Assembly (NCBI RefSeq): GCF_008806975.1
Contig: NZ_CP031728.1
Span: 2,294,001-2,358,000, forward strand
DNA length: 64,000 bases
Origin: Cellvibrio sp. KY-GH-1
Lineage (GTDB): Bacteria > Pseudomonadota > Gammaproteobacteria > Pseudomonadales > Cellvibrionaceae
Direction of reading: 5' to 3'
Below are positions 33,512 to 42,327 of the stretch, one piece after another. Numbering within the stretch: the first letter of the stretch is position 1; each line of letters opens with the position of its first letter. Both the position numbers and the translations under genes were made by a program. The notes below the pieces were generated by a model that had not been told where the DNA came from, made no database searches, and was given only the letters and a program-made list of their open reading frames with translations.

Positions 33512-34230
33512 CTCGACTCCTCCTTTAATAGTTGACGCACTGGCATTTCAATCAGAAACACGGGACTAACTGAAATTACTCACATAAAAATACCCGTCGA
33601 ACTAAATTGTTAAAGAGATCAATAATCCAATTCAATAACCGAAAAAAGCTTTTAGTCCTTATTAATAAAAATCAACCTAACAAACCCCATTTAGAAACTC
33701 ACCATAGTAAAAACAATGACCATCAAATTTTATATTAACCTCCGGTTAAGCAGAACTATGAACTGCTGAAATTTTTCAACGCCACGTTTTTCCGCGGAAG
33801 CTAATCAACATATTCAAGCTAATAAATGGAATGGCTATCGCCGTAAAAATCCATAGCCAGTAATTAACCAGAAAATACTCTAGGCTTTGAGATCAAACAA
33901 CTTCCACAACCAGAGTTTTAATGTACACCCCATTAACTCGTCATTAATAGCTACGCAACAACTGTAAAAAAAACAACCTGCGAACACCCAATTCCTTTTC
34001 GCTCACCTCCACTCTGAAACACCGACACCACTCACAGCTTGTCGCTCCGGAGTAATATAAATAATGTTGAATGCTCCTCCAAGATTAGCATCCATAACAG
34101 TGGAACATTGAGCCCTATAGAATTCCTTTGTTCCACTATCTTCGATTAAAGACCATAGCCACATTCAGCGCCAGCATAAATTACAGCGCATTACCTTGCT
34201 GCGTTGACAACCCTACCTTCATCCCCTAAC
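33512..34230. other. AT-rich intergenic region without an intact gene
   Basis: About 720 bases with no convincing coding sequence. The first part must hold the promoter and ribosome site of the SEFIR operon (minus strand). Around 33776-33886 the minus strand has a startless 36-codon frame containing a membrane-like stretch (FTAIAIPFISLNMLISF) that may be the remnant of a small membrane protein. The rest has stops in all frames. Confidence 0.5.
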
Positions 34231-34474
34231 CTGCCCGCGCTGCGGTAAGTCCCGCAGCCGGGATTCTCACCCCCGTTCACAAAGCCGGCACAGGATGCGA
34301 TGAGCATTTTGTGTCCTCGTACAGCTATGCCTTTTGTTATGGCGGGCTGGGCGGGGCCACCTTCGGGTGGGCCGGTGTTGGTTTTGTGCCGGTGGTGAGA
34401 ACCCCGTTCAGTCCGCCCCCATAAATCTCACCTTGTGGTGGTGGTTTAAACAAAACCTGTACGAGATTTTTATT
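34231..34474 (+). promoter_or_regulatory. Structured leader RNA upstream of the 105-residue protein
   Basis: Four complementary segments are visible: a 7-base-pair hairpin 34239-34245/34252-34258; TTCTCACC (34264-34271) with GGTGAGAA (34394-34401); CCGGCACA (34285-34292) with TGTGCCGG (34385-34392); and a UUCG-tetraloop hairpin at 34355-34373. CTCGTACAG (34316-34324) is perfectly complementary to CTGTACGAG (34457-34465), which contains the ribosome site of the following gene. I recall similar GC-rich leaders before short orphan genes in Pseudomonas, but this was not checked. Folding is by eye. Confidence 0.6.
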
Positions 34475-34792
34475 ATGGATAATGTTACTTCTCCCCTCGT
34501 TCCCCCCGCTACCTGCGTTATTAAACTCGATCAAAACCAATACACTTTTTTCCAACAATCCCGGCTGGAAATTCATTCGCCCGATGGCAAATTCCTCACC
34601 GCCATCGCCAAGCCCTTGCCGAGCAAAACGGATGATGATGCGATTTATCAGCTGTGGAGTCAGGCGTGTGTATTAGAGTTGTTGTTTGCGCAAGTTAACG
34701 AGCAAATAAAATTACCACCGCGCGCAATTAACAGCCTTGCCTATGTGCTGGGCAGGATTGATGGGCATCTTAGGAAACAGGGGGCGATGTAG
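34475..34792 (+). CDS. Short conserved-looking protein of unknown function
   Basis: 105 residues from ATG 34475 (GAG nine bases upstream). The longer frame from 34334 would translate the structured leader and is not favoured. The product is soluble, with ICKP-like AIAKPLPSKTDDDAIYQL, ACVLELLFAQVNEQI and INSLAYVLGRIDGHLRKQG, suggesting two or three helices. In size and setting it recalls small DUF3077/DUF6124-type orphans of Pseudomonas, though I cannot show homology. A terminator follows. A degenerate copy of its 3' end lies at 37826-37932. Confidence 0.7.
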   Translation: MDNVTSPLVPPATCVIKLDQNQYTFFQQSRLEIHSPDGKFLTAIAKPLPSKTDDDAIYQLWSQACVLELLFAQVNEQIKLPPRAINSLAYVLGRIDGHLRKQGAM

Positions 34793-34798
34793 AGAGGC

Positions 34799-34822
34799 AA
34801 AGGCGGCGGTTTGCCGCCTTTT
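34799..34822 (+). terminator. Intrinsic terminator of the 105-residue gene
   Basis: AAAGGCGGC pairs with GCCGCCTTT around a 5-base loop, ending in TTTT. It begins seven bases after the stop codon. Confidence 0.85.
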
Positions 34823-34873
34823 GACATCACAGTCGCTTGTTATATTCAATGTTTTAACACCAATGACACATTT

Positions 34874-35485
34874 TTATCTGTTAGTAAAGCCCGCTATTAT
34901 TTCAGCATCTATTTTTGCGTCATTGACATCAGTGGAATAACAGAAACTTATCGAAGAATCGCTCTCAAACTCCGAGTATAAGTTAGGTCTGAGCAATCTA
35001 GTTTTATTGTCATTAAAAGGGGTTCTTTTTTGACCTTCAGGATTTCTTTTAACCGCATAGCAATACAATTTATTTGGATCCTGACTATCACTTTTTGACA
35101 AAGATAAAATCATCGCTTGCTCAAGTTCTTGTGGTTTAACTAAATTCATTTGCGCTGGAATAAATTTGGAAAAATATTCATTAAACTGACTTAATAGGTT
35201 ACCAAGGTTTTCCCCATATTCTATATTGAAAAATTCTCTTAATAGTTTTGCATCGACGAGAAAGCCATTAACATTTACTGGGGCAATTAGGCGCTCATCA
35301 ATATTGTAGCGTTTCAATATTTCCACTTTCATGAGGGCGTATTGGGGCTTTTTTTCACCCTCCTCATACAACTTGGCTAACACGATGTAGTCATGATTTT
35401 TGAATTTGAATGGGAATGCATCAATAATCCAGCCCTTTTCAATCATATCCATTTTTAGGAGCTTGAAGTTTTCAAACACGCTCAT
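34874..35485 (-). CDS. Hypothetical protein, possibly DUF6037-like
   Basis: 203 residues from an internal ATG (MSVFENFKLL); the frame is open upstream to 35533. Soluble, with alternating helices and strands: MIEKGWIIDAFPFKFKNHDYIVLAKL at the N-terminus, APVNVNGFLVDAKLLREFFNI in the middle and LYCYAVKRNPEGQKRTPFNDNKTRLLRP near the end. The overall pattern recalls the DUF6037 family of unassigned proteins, but this is a tentative memory-based match. Single gene, AT-rich, on the minus strand of the accessory island. No functional residue can be named. Confidence 0.6.
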   Translation of the reverse strand: MSVFENFKLLKMDMIEKGWIIDAFPFKFKNHDYIVLAKLYEEGEKKPQYALMKVEILKRYNIDERLIAPVNVNGFLVDAKLLREFFNIEYGENLGNLLSQFNEYFSKFIPAQMNLVKPQELEQAMILSLSKSDSQDPNKLYCYAVKRNPEGQKRTPFNDNKTRLLRPNLYSEFESDSSISFCYSTDVNDAKIDAEIIAGFTNR

Positions 35486-35621
35486 CTTATTCACTCTTAG
35501 TTTTCGAAGTAAATTGTTAAAAACCTTATTCAAACCTAATTGTAATTTCAGTAGGTCTTTTTGCTTTGCAATTTTCTGGAAATATTTTCTCTATTCTCGT
35601 TAAGCTTTTAATTTCTACGTT

Positions 35622-35954
35622 TTATTCCCATGGCTCGCCAGCCATCCCCCGACCGGAACCACCAGCACCAGCGACCCTACCTATAAATTCCACATATATC
35701 GGCTCACGTATTTGTGCTTTTCTATGACGATACTCAGTTGAAATACCAGTATTGCCAATATCAGTGAAACTCATACCGCCACTCCCAGAACAAGAGAAGA
35801 ACCCCCTTAGCTCCTCGTCATCAACTATATATCCAGAAAATTGGCTCCATTGCTCCGAATAGTACCTTTCGTGTAATAGATACATACCCGCGCCGGTAAA
35901 AACAACAAGAACCACGCATATTAAAATGTAATTTGAAATTTGGTTGATGTTCAT
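35622..35954 (-). CDS. Small membrane-anchored hypothetical protein
   Basis: 110 residues with a single N-terminal membrane helix (about 8-28, ILICVVLVVFTGAGMYLL). The extracytoplasmic domain is rich in Gly, with a Cys-containing CSGSGGMSF segment and a Gly-rich end (GRVAGAGGSGRG). Not recognised. The start overlaps the stop of the preceding 66-residue membrane gene by four bases (ATGA), so the two are translationally coupled and probably act together. Confidence 0.6.
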   Translation of the reverse strand: MNINQISNYILICVVLVVFTGAGMYLLHERYYSEQWSQFSGYIVDDEELRGFFSCSGSGGMSFTDIGNTGISTEYRHRKAQIREPIYVEFIGRVAGAGGSGRGMAGEPWE

Positions 35955-36151
35955 TGATTCCTTAATATTGTATTCACCGCAGTTTGTAAGTAGCGGTAAC
36001 CTAAACAGGTAAAGAAAGGACTAATCCTTGCAAGAAGCTGAAACACTAAAGCGAAAAAACCTAAGAAAGCCATAGTAAAAAACAAGTTATTTACCCTTAA
36101 CTTTATCCTGGCGTCTTGGGATAGCCCTTTAGAATCCATTTCTTCGCTCAT
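35951..36151 (-). CDS. Very small membrane protein, coupled to the 110-residue gene
   Basis: 66 residues: polar N-terminus (about 1-22), one membrane helix (about 24-45, LFFTMAFLGFFALVFQLL) and a second possible hydrophobic turn (ISPFFTCLGYRYL). Not recognised. The four-base ATGA overlap with the downstream gene supports both being real. Such small pairs in islands often turn out to be immunity or regulatory membrane proteins, but nothing in the sequence shows it. Confidence 0.55.
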   Translation of the reverse strand: MSEEMDSKGLSQDARIKLRVNNLFFTMAFLGFFALVFQLLARISPFFTCLGYRYLQTAVNTILRNQ

Positions 36152-36204
36152 AGTATTTCATATCACTTTAGTTAATTGGCTTGTGCGCAACCTCAGCGCA
36201 CCTA

Positions 36205-37029
36205 CTAGCGTTTACTGACACATTGGCTCAACTTGTCTCGTGCGGCCAAGCCACCGGTCCAATCAATATCTGCAACAGTACGCCCATCCATTTCAACAGT
36301 AAAATGCTCTATATCCAGCATGGTGTTCAGCGCCGCATCTATGTTTGGCACGGTGAGGCCGATCGCGCCGGCTTGAATATTCGGAATGGAGAAATTCAAC
36401 GCATTCACCGACTGCGGTGTGTATTTCGACTGTTTAAGGGTTACGGCTACCGTTTGCGTGTTCAATGGCCGAGGAATGTTCGTGCTAAAGAAGATCAACA
36501 TACCCCCTTGATATGCCTTACCGGGCCCAACAATACTGACCGAGCTACCCTTTTTGCTCCAACTGGCAACGCAATTGTCGCCGGGCGCGGAATCTTTTTT
36601 ACTTTGAAAAATTTTCCACTCGCCTTGCATGTAGGCTTTATGCGCAGGATGCCCTTCCAACAGTTTTTTCTCTTTTGCGTCATATTCCGCCAATTTCTTT
36701 TGGATTTCCAAAGTTCTGGCAGCCTGCTTTTCGTTTTCGATAGCAGTGCGGATGGCATCTTCACTGGGCGGAGCATTGGGGTCGGTAAAAATATTGCAGC
36801 CGTCGCATCTATAACCCGCATACCCACCTGCCGTAGACTCACCACCAGCGTTACTTCCTCCATTGTTAATTTCCACGCACAGAGGAACGGCGGCAACGCC
36901 ATGGGAGCCACCTCCAACGCCGATTTGCTGTTCACCGGGCCCAGGGCCACTTGGGCAGGGATAGTTCGCCAATGCGGGTGGTGCGCTCACGCCAAGCGCT
37001 GCGAACACAAAAAACATATACATTTTCAT
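36205..37029 (-). CDS. Secreted protein with CPSGPGPGEQQ N-terminus, unknown function
   Basis: 274 residues with a Sec signal peptide (about 1-21, cut after PALA). A Gly-rich segment (CPSGPGPGEQQIGVGGGSHGVAAVPLC) follows, which resembles the N-terminus of DUF4189-type and related Xanthomonadales secreted proteins. A helical part follows (about 95-130), then a beta-rich C-terminal domain of about 150 residues. Four or more cysteines (including GYRCDGC) suggest disulfides, so it is probably periplasmic. No catalytic motif seen. It stands alone on the minus strand between small orphan genes. Confidence 0.65.
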   Translation of the reverse strand: MKMYMFFVFAALGVSAPPALANYPCPSGPGPGEQQIGVGGGSHGVAAVPLCVEINNGGSNAGGESTAGGYAGYRCDGCNIFTDPNAPPSEDAIRTAIENEKQAARTLEIQKKLAEYDAKEKKLLEGHPAHKAYMQGEWKIFQSKKDSAPGDNCVASWSKKGSSVSIVGPGKAYQGGMLIFFSTNIPRPLNTQTVAVTLKQSKYTPQSVNALNFSIPNIQAGAIGLTVPNIDAALNTMLDIEHFTVEMDGRTVADIDWTGGLAARDKLSQCVSKR

Positions 37030-37146
37030 CGTAGTTAAAAGCTCTGGAAACTCTTCAGGTTAAATCTCAACTTACCTACTGCCCACCTCCGCACGCGCAC
37101 TCGGTAGCCACTTGCAAACCCCCAGCTACCCCAAGTGCCACTATAG

Positions 37147-37701
37147 TTACGAGGCCGGATTTAGTGTGGGAAAGGGAACATTTGAGATATCCGCGCAAAA
37201 ATCATATTTGAATTCATATTCGCCCACATAGGCCAGAGCAATCTTTCCCGTCCAAATAACCCTGAAAAGATCCCCACCGTCAATTCGCTCAAATCTGAAT
37301 TTATGCTTTGTTACGGCGTCATGCCCAAGCAAATAAATGCGAAAGGTAAAATCATCCCACTCATGCTCATCAAAATCGATGTGGGTATCTACCTCTACTT
37401 CAAAACCATCAAGAAATTCCTTATTGTAATCAGGCACCGCACACACTTTGAAACCTTGCGACTCATCGGTGGACACTGAGCACCGATGGAAATTACCCCA
37501 CACGATGGGCGCCTCCCAATCACTTGCATACTCAGAATTCTCATCATCGTCGATATTCCTTTCCGAGTAATAATTTTCACTCTGCAGCTCAACCGCAAAC
37601 CATACATCGCCGTTAATTTCTCTTGCGATTAGCTCAAATTTTTTAATCGGATGACCTTCTGGCCAAGGGTTCCCTTTAAAAAAGATTCTACCGTTCAACA
37701 T
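37147..37701 (-). CDS. Hypothetical soluble protein, possibly immunity-like
   Basis: 184 residues, acidic, beta-rich and without a signal or membrane segment. MLNGRIFFKGNPWPEGHPIKKFE at the N-terminus recalls orphan proteins found near polymorphic toxin loci, which is why an immunity role is conceivable, but no cognate toxin gene is present here. The C-terminal FEVEVDTHIDFDEHEWDDFTFRIYLLG block is strongly acidic. Single gene; composition is close to its neighbours in the island. Confidence 0.6.
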   Translation of the reverse strand: MLNGRIFFKGNPWPEGHPIKKFELIAREINGDVWFAVELQSENYYSERNIDDDENSEYASDWEAPIVWGNFHRCSVSTDESQGFKVCAVPDYNKEFLDGFEVEVDTHIDFDEHEWDDFTFRIYLLGHDAVTKHKFRFERIDGGDLFRVIWTGKIALAYVGEYEFKYDFCADISNVPFPTLNPAS

Positions 37702-37825
37702 ACTCGCAACCTTAATAAATTATATTCAACCTAGTAATTGGCACATAGCTGTGCATCCCAGCCGCTTTTCAAAACCTAACAACGGTTAACCAATGGCTAG
37801 CCGCGACCTTACCTGAGTTAAGGGA

Positions 37826-37932
37826 AGTTAACCATGCTTTCCATAAAATTATCGCTGTGCGGGATTAACTGCCTTGTCTATGTACAAGGCAGGGCTGATG
37901 AGCGATTAGGAAAACACGGAATGCGTAGGGGA
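37826..37932 (+). pseudogene. Degenerate 3' copy of the 105-residue gene
   Basis: Read in frame from ATG 37834, it gives IKLSLCGINCLVYVQGRADERLGKHG (two blocks), matching the C-terminus of the 34475 gene (IKLPPRAINSLAYVLGRIDGHLRKQG) at about 14 of 24 positions. DNA similarity starts upstream at AAGTTAAC and ends before the terminator. It has lost the 5' two-thirds, the stop codon position and the leader. The frame runs on into the 3' end of a minus-strand gene, so it is not a functional gene. Confidence 0.75.
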
Positions 37933-37965
37933 TACCTGATGAAAGCGATAATGCAGGTCGTTCAC

Positions 37966-38364
37966 TTATTTGGATTTTTTACAGCATTTACAAATCATAT
38001 TATCATTCGGGTATTTTTTGGGTGGGATTAGGACCCAAAGTGATATTTTCTTTGCTATCCTTTCCCACTTAAGAGGTAGCTCTCCGCAATCATCTGTTAT
38101 CTTTCCCTCGAGAACACGTAAGTGATCTGCAATTCTAGAAACCCACACCCAATTAGTAATTGAAACCAGCAATAGCAAAACCATTCCAAGCACCGCCAAA
38201 CCAATAGCCCAAGGATCAAAACCTGTAGATTTTGTAGCAGGAAATGCAAATGCAACTACGGCTCCAAAATAACCGAGCTGGGTAAATGCAATACCTACTC
38301 TATCAACAACTTCTGTACGTAATGACTCATATTCTTTTATTAAAATCTCATTCTGGGTAGCCAT
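37966..38364 (-). CDS. Small two-helix membrane protein, unknown
   Basis: 132 residues from an ATG after AAGGAAAATTT. N-terminal polar helix (EILIKEYESLRTEVVDRVGIAF), two membrane segments (about 33-52 and 61-83, the latter GLAVLGMVLLLLVSITNWVWV), then a charged tail ending in a Cys/Lys cluster (CKCCKK). N-terminal features resemble small DUF-type membrane proteins that start with a helix facing the cytosol. It lies 31 bases after the next membrane gene, apparently one operon. Confidence 0.6.
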   Translation of the reverse strand: MATQNEILIKEYESLRTEVVDRVGIAFTQLGYFGAVVAFAFPATKSTGFDPWAIGLAVLGMVLLLLVSITNWVWVSRIADHLRVLEGKITDDCGELPLKWERIAKKISLWVLIPPKKYPNDNMICKCCKKSK

Positions 38365-38394
38365 AAATTTTCCTTTTAAACACCAAAAATACAT

Positions 38395-38841
38395 TTACTT
38401 ATCAATCAACGAAGTTGGCATTACTTTTCGACGTTCCAAATACACCTTCAATAACTCCGCGACTGGTCGATACATAATTAGAAACACAACGCATGCATCA
38501 ACCACCGCATGTGTTTTAATCGCACCTTGAATCGTTAACCCTCGCACAGATAATTCCGTAATAAAAGGACCAATAGGACTGCTTTTCGCAGGAGCAAGAT
38601 TGATCACAAGCAATTCCCTTAGAAAAATTGCTTCATTTACCATGGTGTATTGTCCATATGCAAAGGCTAAAAAGCCGATACTCGCTGCAACAGCCATTTT
38701 TATGCTTGTAAGGGTGTTTGATGTAACACCATATCCCGCACAAGCAATCGTTGCGGCAACATACATCATCCAAAGATTGGCTTCGTTTGCAGTGTTAGAC
38801 GAGTAAAATTGTAGAAGTACATTGAGCGATTCAGCATCCAT
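38395..38841 (-). CDS. Small three-helix membrane protein, unknown
   Basis: 148 residues with three or four membrane segments (about 22-42, 47-67, 70-80 and 112-132) and a basic C-terminus. No family recognised. GGGG lies seven bases before the ATG. Together with the downstream 132-residue membrane protein it forms a two-gene unit. Weak similarity of topology to phage or defence membrane effectors is not enough for a call. Confidence 0.6.
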   Translation of the reverse strand: MDAESLNVLLQFYSSNTANEANLWMMYVAATIACAGYGVTSNTLTSIKMAVAASIGFLAFAYGQYTMVNEAIFLRELLVINLAPAKSSPIGPFITELSVRGLTIQGAIKTHAVVDACVVFLIMYRPVAELLKVYLERRKVMPTSLIDK

Positions 38842-38880
38842 CTTTTTCCCCTATTTATTGAATGTGTTAGCTGCAAAATG

Positions 38881-39738
38881 CTAAACAAACTCCTCCCGCT
38901 CCACACTATATTTCCTCACCCCAAAGGTTCCCTCTGTTGTTAACCGATTAATTTCCGCGCGCAGTGTTTTTACGCGCTCGTGATATTTTGGTTCACCGAG
39001 GTTTAATAAGGCTTCGATAGGTATTGGACTTTGTAGCGCAGCAATGATGGCGGGGGTTTTGGCGCGGCCTTGGTGCCTTATGTCTGCCACCAAAAAGCAA
39101 ACCGTGTCTAAGACACCATCCAGTTGGTATTGCGTGGCATAGGTCCGCATTTTATTTTTGAAGTGATTGATACCTATATCAATTTGCACGTCGCGGTTGG
39201 CTTTGTCGTTTTGCGCCCAGTGAACAAACTTGGCCGCTTGAATGACTTCGGTATCTTCAACTTCTTTTAGCGAGGGATTTAAATAATCCATTAATAATTC
39301 AGTCGATGTATCAGACTCTATTGGAATGGCGCCGTGGTCTGACATTTTACAAATTCTATTATTAACAATAGATAGATCAGGAAAATAGTCTTTCGCCAAC
39401 GGTAACGCTAAAAGTTTTCGGAAGTAGACAACAAAATCACCGTTGGGAACATGAGCCGCGTATTGCAAAAATGAAAAGGTAAAATGAGCTTTGTCGTAAG
39501 TATTTAACGTATGAAACAGTGCACCTTCGGCAATCGCCGTCGGATGAATGAAGTCCGCCCAAAACCCATAAGTGTCGCGATACAGGTTCCTGTCGTATTT
39601 CTGAACGGCAGTGCCCTTTAGATTCATCAGGCCCTTATTTCCCTCATAAGAAACGCGACTGCCGATATAAAAGCGCTGGCCGTCGATTTTGCCAAAATAT
39701 TGATTGCCGTTTTCAAGCGAAAAGCTAACTATTTTCAT
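38881..39738 (-). CDS. Hypothetical soluble protein
   Basis: 285 residues, not recognised. N-terminal beta-rich part (MKIVSFSLENGNQYFGKIDG, RFYIGSRVSYEGNKG), then helical segments with IHPTAIAEGALFHTLNTYDKAHFTFSFLQYAAHVPNGDFVVYFRKLL (split here into blocks), suggesting a compact enzyme-like domain. The segment KTHDG-like CKMSDHGAIPIESD contains candidate active-site residues (Asp, His) but no catalytic motif I can name. The C-terminus is a basic helix. It is the last gene of the accessory island before the xylan locus. Confidence 0.6.
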   Translation of the reverse strand: MKIVSFSLENGNQYFGKIDGQRFYIGSRVSYEGNKGLMNLKGTAVQKYDRNLYRDTYGFWADFIHPTAIAEGALFHTLNTYDKAHFTFSFLQYAAHVPNGDFVVYFRKLLALPLAKDYFPDLSIVNNRICKMSDHGAIPIESDTSTELLMDYLNPSLKEVEDTEVIQAAKFVHWAQNDKANRDVQIDIGINHFKNKMRTYATQYQLDGVLDTVCFLVADIRHQGRAKTPAIIAALQSPIPIEALLNLGEPKYHERVKTLRAEINRLTTEGTFGVRKYSVEREEFV

Positions 39739-39893
39739 AGCCGTCTCCTCAGAGCCTTCTGATACTTATTCCAAGTAAATACAGGTTTCGACAAAAGCAA
39801 TGCTTATATAACAGCGATATTTCTATGACTAATCTTGATAGAGGTGAGGTGGGTGCAAGTTAATGCAGATTAACGAATATGAACGAAAGAGTT

Positions 39894-39911
39894 ACCCCCC
39901 AATTGGGGGGC
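39894..39911. terminator. C6-AATT-G6 palindrome downstream of the alpha-glucuronidase gene
   Basis: A perfect palindrome (CCCCCC-AATT-GGGGGG) about 45 bases past the stop of the GH67 gene, read on the minus strand. It forms a 6 to 8 base-pair hairpin extended by AC/GT pairing. The T-tract after it is weak, so termination is only likely. Confidence 0.4.
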
Positions 39912-39956
39912 AAATAACTTTTGATAGGGTTAATTCAGCGTTTAGGGGCGTGCGTT

Positions 39957-42170
39957 TTATTTCAGTACGCGACTGGAACTGGCGGGATGCCAAGGTTCGG
40001 GGACATAGCGCGTGCGCGCCAGGGTTTTATAGTATTCCAGATCATGCTTTGGTTGCTCATAACCCGTTGGAATCGGCTTGCCGGAAAACGTTTGGAAATA
40101 AAGGACACAGGAATCACGCCAGATCACAGCATCGCGTTCCTGCACTTTCAGTAAGGCTTTTACTTGTGCGAAACGTTCTGCATCAATAAAGGATTCGAGC
40201 GCATCCCACTCATGCTGCATGCTGCGCACCTGCTCTACCCCCTCGTAATATTTGTGGACCAATTCATCCCACAGACTACGACCGGATTGCATCTTGTGAT
40301 CCCAACTTACGTGATGAAACCAGAGCAACAAATCTTCCGGTACTGTTTTTACATCAGCGTACTGTTTAGCAAGAATTTGTGGGTATTGTGCTACGGCATT
40401 GGAACCCGATTGCGTGCGATTAAAGCCAATGCCGTCTTTCGCGGCGCGATGGTAATAGGTTGCATTCCAATCGGCACGTTCCATAGTTGCCGTCCAGGGC
40501 GCAGGGCCATAATGATCGCCCTGGGAATACAAATGGGTTAACCCAAGTGGTGAACGATAATTAACGCCCGCTTCGCGCGAGCTCAACATCATTTTTTTTA
40601 CCGGCTCAATAAATTTTTTATCGTTACTGAAAGTCATGCGCAACCATTCTTCTGCGGCAGCCTCTGCAGACATATGGTGATCCCACGCCATGCGACCAAA
40701 CGCATACCAGCTGGATTGTATAAATGGATGACCGGTCCAGTTGCGATCAGTGCCCGGATTAATCACTGCCGCCATACCAGTGTGCTTTGTGCCCGCACGC
40801 TGAGTGTTAAATACTTTTCCTTCCAGAATGTTACCTATCGTCGAGCCTTCGCCTTTCGCATAGGTTTCAGTGCGCAGCGATTCCTCAAACAATGGCCCCT
40901 GATACGCAAGGTGTGTAGCAAAACCAAAATACTCTTGCGTGACCTGGAATTCCATCATCATGTTAGTTTTTTCCATCGCGGAAAATAGCGCGGAATAAGG
41001 TTCGCGCGGTTGAAAATCGATGGGGCCATTTTTCACTTGCAGGATAACGTTATCGGCAAATTTTCCATCCAGGGGTTTGAATTCATCGTAAGAACCACGG
41101 AAACGATCGCCAATATCCGGGTGATAGACGAATGCCCGCCAAAACACGACACCACCATAGGGCTTTAATGCGGCCGCGAGCATATTGGCACCATCGGCGT
41201 GATCGCGCTGGTAATCCTGCGGGCCGGGCTGGCCTTCTGAATTAGCCTTCACCAAGTAACCGCCAAAATCCGGAATGTATTCGTAGACTTTTTTGGTTCG
41301 CTCTTGCCACCATTTCGCAACGCGCGGATCAAGCGGATCGCCAGTTTCCAAATCGCCAAATAATCGCGGGGAATTGTAATTGATGGACAAATAAACCTTG
41401 ATCCCGTACGGGCGAAATACATCGGCAAGCGCAGCAATTTTTTGCAGAAATTGATCGCTCAATACGCGTGGGTCTGCATTTACATTATTGATCACTGTAC
41501 CGTTAATACCTAGCGAGGCATTGATGCGCGCATAATCCACATAACGTTGCGATTTATAGTCTGGCAATGTTCCCCAATCCCATAACGATAAACCAGCGTA
41601 ACCGCGTTCAATCACCCGGTTCAAATTGTCCCAATGATTAATCACCCGGTGTTGCAACCTGGGCACACTGGTGTAGGAAATTTTTTTAATGGATTGTTGC
41701 GTTTGCAATAGGCGCAGCAACTGGAAACTACCGTAAAGCACACCCACGTCGGAATTAGCGGCAATAACGGTTACATCCCGCTTATTTATTTGCGTCTGCT
41801 CAATTAAGTAGCCTTCGTTGCCTAACACCGCCAAGCGCGTCGATAAATTCAACGAGGCTATTAACGGGGAGTTAGCTGGGGTGCCTATTACCAAGGCCTT
41901 GTTAGTAAGCTTTTTGCCAACGGCAATTGGCTTGGTCAACAACCCACCTAAACCGCGCTGCAGTTCGCTGGTTGCCGCCACCAGCACCGGAGAAGCTGCT
42001 TCCACCACTATGTCACCCAGCTGCTGCTGGTAGGCCTTGCGTAATTTAGGCTCCACCACTGGCGGGTAGCGCAGCCAAAGGTCATAACCATCTTCCGCTT
42101 GAACTGGCACTGTGAAAGTGAAAAAAAACGTTAAGAGAATGAATAGATTGCATTGAAATATGCGGCGCAC
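39957..42170 (-). CDS. glcA67A: GH67 alpha-glucuronidase
   Basis: 737 residues, starting at GTG with GGGAG seven bases upstream. Signal peptide (about 1-24, cut after VQA), N-terminal domain, TIM barrel with the GH67 catalytic motifs NSEGQPG (acid Glu), PIDFQ and TQEYF (bases), and HHVSWDHKM in the C-terminal helical domain. The family removes (4-O-methyl)glucuronic acid from xylo-oligosaccharide non-reducing ends. Length and motifs match the characterised Cellvibrio japonicus GlcA67A. It is divergent from the binding-protein and xylanase genes, sharing a regulatory region of about 150 bases. Confidence 0.93.
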   Translation of the reverse strand: MRRIFQCNLFILLTFFFTFTVPVQAEDGYDLWLRYPPVVEPKLRKAYQQQLGDIVVEAASPVLVAATSELQRGLGGLLTKPIAVGKKLTNKALVIGTPANSPLIASLNLSTRLAVLGNEGYLIEQTQINKRDVTVIAANSDVGVLYGSFQLLRLLQTQQSIKKISYTSVPRLQHRVINHWDNLNRVIERGYAGLSLWDWGTLPDYKSQRYVDYARINASLGINGTVINNVNADPRVLSDQFLQKIAALADVFRPYGIKVYLSINYNSPRLFGDLETGDPLDPRVAKWWQERTKKVYEYIPDFGGYLVKANSEGQPGPQDYQRDHADGANMLAAALKPYGGVVFWRAFVYHPDIGDRFRGSYDEFKPLDGKFADNVILQVKNGPIDFQPREPYSALFSAMEKTNMMMEFQVTQEYFGFATHLAYQGPLFEESLRTETYAKGEGSTIGNILEGKVFNTQRAGTKHTGMAAVINPGTDRNWTGHPFIQSSWYAFGRMAWDHHMSAEAAAEEWLRMTFSNDKKFIEPVKKMMLSSREAGVNYRSPLGLTHLYSQGDHYGPAPWTATMERADWNATYYHRAAKDGIGFNRTQSGSNAVAQYPQILAKQYADVKTVPEDLLLWFHHVSWDHKMQSGRSLWDELVHKYYEGVEQVRSMQHEWDALESFIDAERFAQVKALLKVQERDAVIWRDSCVLYFQTFSGKPIPTGYEQPKHDLEYYKTLARTRYVPEPWHPASSSRVLK

Positions 42171-42327
42171 GTGCTTCTCCCGTGGATTATTATCTATCTG
42201 CTGCTATCTTATAGTCATTGCAAATATAACACTGGTATACAAGAATACCCACTTAATAAGTGTAAAGGATGACGCGGCAATCAAGCATAACCAAGATCAA
42301 CAGCACCTTCCTGTAGAGCCCTGTGAA

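Noticed and set aside
34334..34474. N-terminal extension of the 105-residue gene through the leader
   Set aside because: It would translate the structured leader into a Trp/Arg-rich peptide; the internal ATG has a properly spaced ribosome site.
37765..37830. An integron attC-like site (ACCTAAC with later GTTAACC)
   Set aside because: The closing GTTRRRY core complementary to ACCTAAC is missing, the neighbouring gaps have no matching sites, and the genes are not spaced like cassettes.
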